64,000 bases of DNA, from NCBI GenBank assembly GCA_036384795.1, contig DASVLP010000070.1:1-64000 (forward strand), given 5' to 3'. The DNA is from Andeanibacterium sp036384795. Its GTDB lineage: Bacteria; Pseudomonadota; Alphaproteobacteria; Sphingomonadales; Sphingomonadaceae. Each line of letters opens with the position of its first letter. Position 1 is the first letter of the stretch. The notes beneath the pieces were generated by a model. That model saw only the letters and a list, made by a program, of their open reading frames with translations. It made no database searches and was not told the DNA's origin. The position numbers and the translations under genes are program-made. Below are positions 57,270-64,000 of the stretch, one piece after another.

Positions 57270-57916
57270 GCGCTTCGCCTCACTTTTTCCGATCTGGACG
57301 GCGCAAGGCGGCCCACGATGATCCCGGCTTCGGATTGGGTACGCGATTGTTCCACGTGGAACAGCCGGCGTTTCGATTCGGGTAATTCGGCCAATTCCTG
57401 CGCCGCCGACTGCCCCTTCGGCAACAGCCACAAGGTGCCTGCTGTGGAAAATCGGCCGGATAACTCAAGCAGCTCGGGCAGCGGCGCAAAAGCCCGTGCC
57501 GAAATGATACGGGCAGCGAAGCTTTCCACCAACTCGAGGCGTTTGCCGATCACCCGGCAATGCTCGAGCTTCAGTTCGCGGCACGCATATTCGAGCCAAT
57601 CGGCCCGTTTGCGGCGCGATTCAATGAGGCAAACATCGAACGCGGGCGCCAACGCCGCGATCACCAGCCCGGGAAATCCAGCACCGGTTCCCAGATCGAG
57701 CCACGGGCCGCTCGTTCCACGTGGAACAAAAGTCAGCAATTGCGCACTATCGGCAACGTGTCGGCGCCAAATATCGGGCAGCGTCGCGGCAGAAACCAGG
57801 TTTTGGCGCTGGTTTTCGGCGCGAAGCATCGCCACCAAGCGATCGAGCCGCGCGATCGCTGGCGGATCGGCCAAGCCGGCCACATACGCTCGGGCTTGCT
57901 CCTCGCTGGCAATCAT
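57266..57916 (-). CDS. rsmG: 16S rRNA (guanine527-N7)-methyltransferase
   Basis: A 216-residue SAM-dependent methyltransferase (GidB) with the SAM motif LDLGTGAGFPGL and ESRRKRADWL. It methylates G527 of 16S rRNA. Two parS sites lie inside its coding sequence. The ATG overlaps the mnmG stop (ATGA) and its TGA overlaps the parA GTG. Confidence 0.96.
   Translation of the reverse strand: MIASEEQARAYVAGLADPPAIARLDRLVAMLRAENQRQNLVSAATLPDIWRRHVADSAQLLTFVPRGTSGPWLDLGTGAGFPGLVIAALAPAFDVCLIESRRKRADWLEYACRELKLEHCRVIGKRLELVESFAARIISARAFAPLPELLELSGRFSTAGTLWLLPKGQSAAQELAELPESKRRLFHVEQSRTQSEAGIIVGRLAPSRSEKVRRSA
57348..57363. promoter_or_regulatory. parS site 1 (within rsmG)
   Basis: A perfect 16-base palindrome, TGTTCCACGTGGAACA, matching the parS of alphaproteobacteria such as Caulobacter. 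It lies in the rsmG coding sequence, where it encodes LFHVEQ. Confidence 0.93.
57713..57728. promoter_or_regulatory. parS site 2 (within rsmG)
   Basis: CGTTCCACGTGGAACA, identical to site 1 apart from the first base. It lies in rsmG but is read in another frame (VPRGT), so conservation of the DNA, not of the protein, is the likely reason for it. Confidence 0.9.
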
Positions 57917-59769
57917 GCAGCTTCCGCGAGGTGGCGCCGGGCAAACACCAGCACCGCAGCGAGCGCGGCAGGAGTTATTCCAGGTACGCGGCCGGCGGCC
58001 GCCAGACTGACAGGCCGCGCGCCTTCCAGCCGCTCGATCATCTCGCGCGAGAGCCCGGGCACCGACGCGAAGGGAAAGGCCGCACCCAATGGAATGCCGT
58101 CACTCGCGCGCAACTCCCGCAATTCCGCATCCTGCCGCGCCAAATAGGGCGCGTAAGCCGCATCTTCGGCCACTTCCTGCGCAACGTCGCTGGCAGGGTC
58201 GACCGTCTCGGGTAGCCATGGAGTGAGATTGTCGAGTTCGACACCGCCAAACCGCAACCATTCGCGAATCGTGCGCCGTGCGCCGTCGCCCCGGACCCCG
58301 AGGCCGGCGCTCACCAACGCTGAGGCCGCAATCTCGGTTTCGAGCGCCTCTGCCCAACGGAGGCGAATTTCCTCGCGGCGATCGAACCATTCCCGCCGCT
58401 CTTCTCCGACGCAGGCCGACGCGATGGCCAGCGGCGTCAGGCGGGTCGACGCATTGTTGGCGCGCAGCCGCAGGCGATATTCGGCGCGCGCGGTGAGCAT
58501 CCGATACGGCTCCGACACTCCATGGAGCGTCAGGTCGTCGATCATCACGGCGATGTAGCTGTTCGCGCGGTTGAGCGCGGGAGCCGATTTGCCCAGCACT
58601 GCCGCCGCGGCGTTAGCGCCGGCGACAAGTCCTTGCGCCGCGGCCTCCTCGTAGCCAGTGGTGCCGTTGATCTGTCCGGCGCAGAACAGGCCGGGGATGG
58701 CGCGTACTTCCAGGCTGGGGGCGAGCGCGCGCGGATCGATATGATCGTACTCGACCGCGTAGCCAGGCACCGCCATTTCCACCCGCTCGAGCCCCTCCAT
58801 TGTACGCAGCATCTCGAGCTGGGCCTCGGCCGGCAGCGAAGTGCTGATCCCGTTGGGATAGACGAGATGGGTGCGAAGCCCCTCCGGCTCGAGGAACACC
58901 TGATGCCCGTTGCGGTCGGCGAAGCGATGGATCTTGTCCTCGATCGACGGGCAATAGCGCGGTCCGCGGCCGCCGATCGCGCCCGAAAACAGCGGCGAGC
59001 GGTGGAGATTGGCCCGGATGACATCGTGGCTCCGGGGGTTTGTCCGGGTGACGGCGCAGAACACCTGGCGGTTCGTGCGGACACCGGTCATCGGCGACAT
59101 CGTCCACGGCTCCGTGTCCGATGGCTGCTCGGCCAGTCGCGCCCAGTCGATCGTGCGCCCGTCCAGCCGGGGCGGAGTACCGGTCTTCAGCCGGGCCAAC
59201 GGCAACTTCGCCTCGCGCAGTTGCGCCGCCAGCCGCTGAGCCGGAGCCTCGCCGATCCGCCCGCCGGCGATCCGCTCCTCGCCGCGAAACAGAGAGCCCC
59301 CAAGGAAAGTGCCGGTAGCGAGCACTACCGCGCGCGCCGGCAGGCGGGTGCCGTCAGCCAGCATCAGGCCGAGCGCCCTTCCCCGATCGATCAGCAACCC
59401 AGCCGCTTCGCCCTCGATCAGCGCGAGATTGGCGTGCCGGCGCAGCATTTGCTGGATCGCGGTCTTGAACAGCGTGCGATCGGCCTGCACGCGCGGCCCC
59501 CAGACCGCGCTGCCTTTCGAACGGTTGAGCATCCGGTAATGGATCGCCGCAGCGTCGGCCGCACGAGCGATGAGTCCGTCGAATGCATCGACCTCGCGCA
59601 CCAGATGGCCCTTTCCGAGCCCGCCGATTGCCGGATTGCAGCTCATCGCGCCGATTGCGGTGAGATCGAAAGACACCAGACCGACGCGCGCGCCCATCCG
59701 CGCAGCGACCGCCGCCGCTTCGCAGCCCGCGTGGCCGCCGCCGACAACAAGAATATCGAAGCTTGGCAT
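57913..59769 (-). CDS. mnmG: tRNA uridine-5-carboxymethylaminomethyl modification enzyme MnmG
   Basis: A 618-residue FAD protein (GidA) with GGGHAGCEAA (10-19), GGRGPRYCPSIEDKI and CNPAIGGLGKGHL. With MnmE it makes the cmnm5 group on uridine 34 of certain tRNAs. The ATG at 59769 fits the family start. Operon order mnmE-mnmG-rsmG-parA-parB is the usual one near bacterial origins. Confidence 0.97.
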   Translation of the reverse strand: MPSFDILVVGGGHAGCEAAAVAARMGARVGLVSFDLTAIGAMSCNPAIGGLGKGHLVREVDAFDGLIARAADAAAIHYRMLNRSKGSAVWGPRVQADRTLFKTAIQQMLRRHANLALIEGEAAGLLIDRGRALGLMLADGTRLPARAVVLATGTFLGGSLFRGEERIAGGRIGEAPAQRLAAQLREAKLPLARLKTGTPPRLDGRTIDWARLAEQPSDTEPWTMSPMTGVRTNRQVFCAVTRTNPRSHDVIRANLHRSPLFSGAIGGRGPRYCPSIEDKIHRFADRNGHQVFLEPEGLRTHLVYPNGISTSLPAEAQLEMLRTMEGLERVEMAVPGYAVEYDHIDPRALAPSLEVRAIPGLFCAGQINGTTGYEEAAAQGLVAGANAAAAVLGKSAPALNRANSYIAVMIDDLTLHGVSEPYRMLTARAEYRLRLRANNASTRLTPLAIASACVGEERREWFDRREEIRLRWAEALETEIAASALVSAGLGVRGDGARRTIREWLRFGGVELDNLTPWLPETVDPASDVAQEVAEDAAYAPYLARQDAELRELRASDGIPLGAAFPFASVPGLSREMIERLEGARPVSLAAAGRVPGITPAALAAVLVFARRHLAEAA

Positions 59770-59814
59770 GCGCCCGCGATACAGAAGCGCGCGATTCCGG
59801 TCAAAGCTTAGAGA

Positions 59815-59830
59815 TGTTCCACGTGAAACA
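59815..59830. promoter_or_regulatory. parS site 3 (after mnmE)
   Basis: TGTTCCACGTGAAACA, directly after the mnmE stop codon and before mnmG, matching parS with one break in its symmetry. Confidence 0.88.
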
Positions 59831-61105
59831 TCACTTCCCGATGCAAAAGCGGCCGAACAACGCGTCGAGCATGTCCTCGGTCGCGGCGCGCCCGGTGAGC
59901 CGATCGAATGCCAGCCGAGCCACACGCAGTTGCTCGGCGATCAGCAGCGGGTCCTGCTGTCCTTCCACTCCGTTCAAGGCATCCGCCGCGTCGCCAAGCA
60001 ACGCGCGTTGCCGGGCGTTGAGCGCCGTCTCGCCCGGCTTGGGCATCGCGTCGCGCGCCCTTGCCACCAGCGCCAGCTTGAGTTCGGTAACCCCTTCGCC
60101 CGTAACCGCCGAGACCCTGAACTTTGGGTTGGCCTTGCGCGCATGATCCGTCCGATCGATCTGCGGCTCGATCTCCCAGGCGCCGGCAGGCCCTTCGCCC
60201 TCGCTGCCGAGCCAAAGCACGACGTCGGCTCGTTCGAGCTCGTTCTTCGCTCGATCGATGCCGATCGCTTCGACCGGGCCCGCGCCGGCTTCGCGCAAGC
60301 CGGCGGTGTCGACGAAGCTGAACGGTACGCCGCCGATCGCCACCGGCCGCACCAGGACATCGCGCGTCGTCCCCGCCGCCGGCGTGACGATGGCAGCTTC
60401 ATGATCGATCAACGTATTGAATAGAGTAGATTTTCCAGCGTTCGGCGGCCCGCCGAGGGCGACTCGGAAACCCTCGCGCAAAGTCTCGGCATGTGGCGCG
60501 GCCAACTGGAGGGCGATTTCCTGTTGCAAGGCGCCGATCCGGCTCGGGAACTCGCGCGACAGGCCCGCCACATCCCCTTCATCGTCGAAGTCGAGCACCG
60601 CTTCCACCGCCGCCGACAACGCAAGCAGCCTCTCGCGCCATTTGTCGACGCGGCGCGAGAACGCCCCGCCTGCCATTTCCAGCGCAGCGCGACGCTGGAG
60701 TTCGGTTTCCGCCGCCAGCAAATCGGCGAGACCTTCCGCCTCGGCGAGATCGAGCCGGCCGTTGGCAAACGCGCGGCGGGTGAATTCGCCGGCCTCGGCC
60801 CGGCGCAAATCCCGGAGGGCTCCCAACGCCGCTTCGACCGCACCAATCACCGCGCGCCCGCCATGGAGGTGGAATTCCGCGATGTCTTCGCCGGTCGTGG
60901 TATCGGGGGCCGGAAACCACAGCACCAGCGCACGGTCGAGCAATGCCCCCTCGGCATCGCGCAGCGTGCGCAAGCTCGCCCGGCGCGGTTCGGGGCGTGC
61001 TCCGCCGAGCGCCTCCAGCGCTGCCCCGGCGCCGGGGCCACTGACCCGCAACACCGCGACGCCCGCGGGCGGCGGGCCGCTCGAAAGCGCAAAGATCGTG
61101 TCCAT
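59831..61105 (-). CDS. mnmE: tRNA modification GTPase MnmE
   Basis: A 424-residue TrmE/ThdF with the N-terminal tetrahydrofolate-binding domain (FALSSGPPPAGVAVLRVSGPGA), a helical domain, an inserted G domain with G1 GPPNAGKSTLFN, G2-like TTRD and G3 DTAGLR, and the C-terminal FCIGK with the catalytic cysteine. It partners with MnmG in tRNA wobble-uridine modification. First gene of the mnmE-parB operon. Confidence 0.97.
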   Translation of the reverse strand: MDTIFALSSGPPPAGVAVLRVSGPGAGAALEALGGARPEPRRASLRTLRDAEGALLDRALVLWFPAPDTTTGEDIAEFHLHGGRAVIGAVEAALGALRDLRRAEAGEFTRRAFANGRLDLAEAEGLADLLAAETELQRRAALEMAGGAFSRRVDKWRERLLALSAAVEAVLDFDDEGDVAGLSREFPSRIGALQQEIALQLAAPHAETLREGFRVALGGPPNAGKSTLFNTLIDHEAAIVTPAAGTTRDVLVRPVAIGGVPFSFVDTAGLREAGAGPVEAIGIDRAKNELERADVVLWLGSEGEGPAGAWEIEPQIDRTDHARKANPKFRVSAVTGEGVTELKLALVARARDAMPKPGETALNARQRALLGDAADALNGVEGQQDPLLIAEQLRVARLAFDRLTGRAATEDMLDALFGRFCIGK

Positions 61106-61149
61106 CGAATGCTGTTAGCGCAGAGCGCGCACCGCGTCAGCGCCGCCGA

Positions 61150-61422
61150 TCAATCCTCGTCCTCGGGATGGCGCGGCTTCGCTTTGCCGCCCCCGCTGAA
61201 GCCGCCACTGTTTTCCATGAAATTCTGGAACATCTTGAGCCCCATCTGGCCCATCGGAGCGATCTGCTTGGCAAACTCTTGCAGCTGGTCGACGTTGGAA
61301 ACCCCTTTCATCGCCCTGGCGATGCCGTCGACATAAGCGGCATTGGCCTTCTCCACGTCAGGCAGTCCCATGAACCGGCGCGCCTCCTCGGGCGTGCAAT
61401 CGATCTCGATCTGGACCTTCAT
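61150..61422 (-). CDS. DUF6489-like small protein
   Basis: A 90-residue protein beginning MKVQIEIDCTPEEARRFMGLPDV, the pattern of DUF6489 proteins found in alphaproteobacteria. The middle is helical and methionine-rich (PMGQMGLKMFQNFM) and the end is acidic and disordered. Function unknown. It lies 44 bases before mnmE on the same strand and may be co-transcribed with it. Confidence 0.7.
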   Translation of the reverse strand: MKVQIEIDCTPEEARRFMGLPDVEKANAAYVDGIARAMKGVSNVDQLQEFAKQIAPMGQMGLKMFQNFMENSGGFSGGGKAKPRHPEDED

Positions 61423-61567
61423 CGGGCGAAACTCCCTGTTTCGTCGTTCCCCAGATGAGTTGGACGCAACGAGCCGAGGTTACAAGCCCGTTTCAAATCC
61501 TTGGCAAATCACGCTGCAACGCCATACGCTGACAAGAAGCCGATTCCGCTCGAGAGGATTCCCCACC

Positions 61568-62266
61568 ATGCCCACCAACATCACGATCCCCGCGCTCGAC
61601 GGCGAAGGCGCGGTCCCGGCCTACTGCGCCCGCGCCCAGGCGGGCCCACGCGCCGCGATCGTCGTCATTCCGGAAATCTTCGGCGTGAACGAGGGCATCA
61701 AGGCGAAATGCGACGCCTGGGCCGATCTCGGCTATCTCGCGCTCGCGCCGGACATCTTCTGGCGCTTCGCTCCGGGGGTCGAGCTCGACCCGGATGTCGA
61801 GGCTGAGTTCAACCAAGCCATTGCCAACATGCAGCAATTCTCCGCCGACGACGGCGTGAAGGACATCGAAGCCTGCATCAAGTTCATCCGCGGCGAGCAA
61901 CACGTCGCGAAAGTCGGCGTGGTCGGCTTCTGCCTCGGCGGGCGCCTCGCCTACATGGCCGCCGCGCGCACCGACGCGGATGCGAGCGTCGGCTACTACG
62001 GAGTCATGATCGACCAGATGCTGGGCGAAGCGCATGCCATCGCGCGGCCGCTGCTGCTGCACGTGCCCACGGCGGATCATTTCGTTGGCCCGGACGCGCA
62101 GAAGGCGATGCACGAGGCGCTCGATCCGCATCCACGGGTCACGCTCTACGACTATCCGGGGCTCGACCACGGCTTTGCCGCCAGCTCGGGCAGCCGCAGG
62201 AACGAGGAAGGCGCGCGGCTGGCCGACCGGCGCACCGAGGAGTTCTTCGCGGAAAACCTGGGGTAA
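61568..62266 (+). CDS. Dienelactone hydrolase family protein
   Basis: A 232-residue alpha/beta hydrolase. Nucleophile cysteine C122 (GFCLGG), acid D170 (TADHF) and H201 (LDHGF) form the triad, with E36 (PEIFG) as in dienelactone hydrolase. Substrate is unknown; no chlorocatechol genes are nearby, so a general hydrolase role is likely. The ATG at 61568 has GAGAGGA upstream. Ends at a hairpin shared with the convergent rho gene. Confidence 0.9.
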   Translation: MPTNITIPALDGEGAVPAYCARAQAGPRAAIVVIPEIFGVNEGIKAKCDAWADLGYLALAPDIFWRFAPGVELDPDVEAEFNQAIANMQQFSADDGVKDIEACIKFIRGEQHVAKVGVVGFCLGGRLAYMAAARTDADASVGYYGVMIDQMLGEAHAIARPLLLHVPTADHFVGPDAQKAMHEALDPHPRVTLYDYPGLDHGFAASSGSRRNEEGARLADRRTEEFFAENLG

Positions 62267-62287
62267 GGGCGGCGCGGAGCCGCCCTT
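62265..62287. terminator. Bidirectional hairpin between dienelactone hydrolase and rho
   Basis: AAGGGCGGC and GCCGCCCTT pair perfectly over 9 bases around GCGGA in the short gap between the convergent genes. The A and T ends make it usable as a terminator in both directions. Confidence 0.7.
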
Positions 62288-62290
62288 GCC

Positions 62291-63547
<1,257 letters not shown>

Positions 63548-63701
63548 GATTGGTATTCCAATGGGAAATCAGGTGGATGCCGGCAGGTCGAGGGGCTTGG
63601 GGAAAGCGGACCTTGCCGCCACGGATGGCGGCCTCAGCCGGATGCAGTTGATGTAGGCGCGAGGTGCGCGCGCGTCAATTCGGGAATCGGCGCGGTTGCG
63701 A

Positions 63702-64000
63702 TCAGAAGGGCTTCACCACCGCCAGAATCACGATCACCGCCACGGCGATGCCCGGGACTTCGTTCAACAGTCGCAGGGTCTTACCCGTCAGCGTGCGTTC
63801 GCCCCGCGCAAGCTTTTTCGCATAGCCCACCAGCCAGCCGTGATAGCCGCTGAGCAGCAGCACGAAGAGCAGCTTGAGCTGGAGCCATCCCGCGGCGAAC
63901 GCACCGCTCTGCCACGCAAGCAACGCGCCCAGCACCCAGACGACGACGATCGAGGGGTTGAGGATGATCTTGACCAGCTTGCGTTCGCGCTCAATCCAGC
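63702..64000 (-). CDS. hemJ: Protoporphyrinogen oxidase HemJ (5' end outside window)
   Basis: The C-terminal 98 residues of a small membrane protein with several hydrophobic segments (WVLGALLAW, LLFVLLLSGYHGWLVGYAKKLA, AVAVIVILAVV). The final RLLNEVPGIAVAVIVILAVVKPF matches HemJ, the protoporphyrinogen IX oxidase of many alphaproteobacteria. The start lies outside the window. It is 154 bases upstream of rho on the same strand. Confidence 0.85.
   Translation of the reverse strand, partial: WIERERKLVKIILNPSIVVVWVLGALLAWQSGAFAAGWLQLKLLFVLLLSGYHGWLVGYAKKLARGERTLTGKTLRLLNEVPGIAVAVIVILAVVKPF

Overview
The window is high-GC and dense with genes, and reads as chromosomal DNA of an alphaproteobacterium, most likely a member of the Sphingomonadales (inference). 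Supporting signs are a TrcR-type cell-cycle regulator, CarD, a Suv3-like helicase beside an S4 protein and ferredoxin, DUF1192 and DUF6489 small proteins, a heparinase-like protein between rpe and purH, and the gene order rho ... mnmE-mnmG-rsmG-parA-parB with alphaproteobacterial parS palindromes. The parABS block and the rho-hemJ end suggest that the right end lies near the replication origin. No phage, transposase, integrase or CRISPR array was seen.

Layout. 0-2 kb: two sugar-nucleotide genes for a surface polysaccharide (uronate epimerase, WecC-like dehydrogenase). 2-11 kb: dxs, a Zur-like repressor, a lipoprotein MsrA with an overlapping 35-residue membrane protein, a FAD oxidoreductase, and an rpe-heparinase-purH operon joined by 4-base overlaps. 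11.4-17 kb: a DUF2141 protein, an inositol-phosphate cluster (inositol-phosphate synthase, nucleotidyltransferase, CDP-alcohol phosphotransferase), an M20 hydrolase, and tRNA-Arg(CCG) with a duplicated 3' end. 17-30 kb: a divergent pair of secreted proteins, proA, an M23 peptidase-bactofilin pair, an acyl-CoA ligase, trcR, a glycosyltransferase with an LpxH-like phosphoesterase, and a GST/flavin monooxygenase/quinone reductase operon. 30-37 kb: clpA, a ligase-associated exonuclease and an ATP-dependent DNA ligase separated by REP-like repeats, then gamma-carbonic anhydrase, GNAT and hemB.

37-50 kb: a second M23 peptidase, the Suv3-like helicase, S4 protein, ferredoxin, carD, a GIN-domain lipoprotein behind a palindromic operator-like site, a threonylcarbamoyl-AMP synthase, an acyl-CoA dehydrogenase, a DUF815 ATPase, a membrane-anchored sugar-dehydrogenase-like protein, and free-methionine-R-sulfoxide reductase. 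50-55.3 kb: a surface-structure locus of a DUF4402 pilin-like protein, a fimbrial-type chaperone and a large usher-like protein. 55.5-64 kb: parB, parA, rsmG, mnmG and mnmE with three parS sites, then DUF6489, dienelactone hydrolase, rho and a partial hemJ.

Many genes are linked by ATGA or GTGA overlaps, which fix several GTG starts, and three convergent pairs share a CTAG as both stop codons. The most promising loci for new biology are the DUF4402/chaperone/usher-like set, the inositol-phosphate cluster, and the 35-residue protein coupled to msrA.
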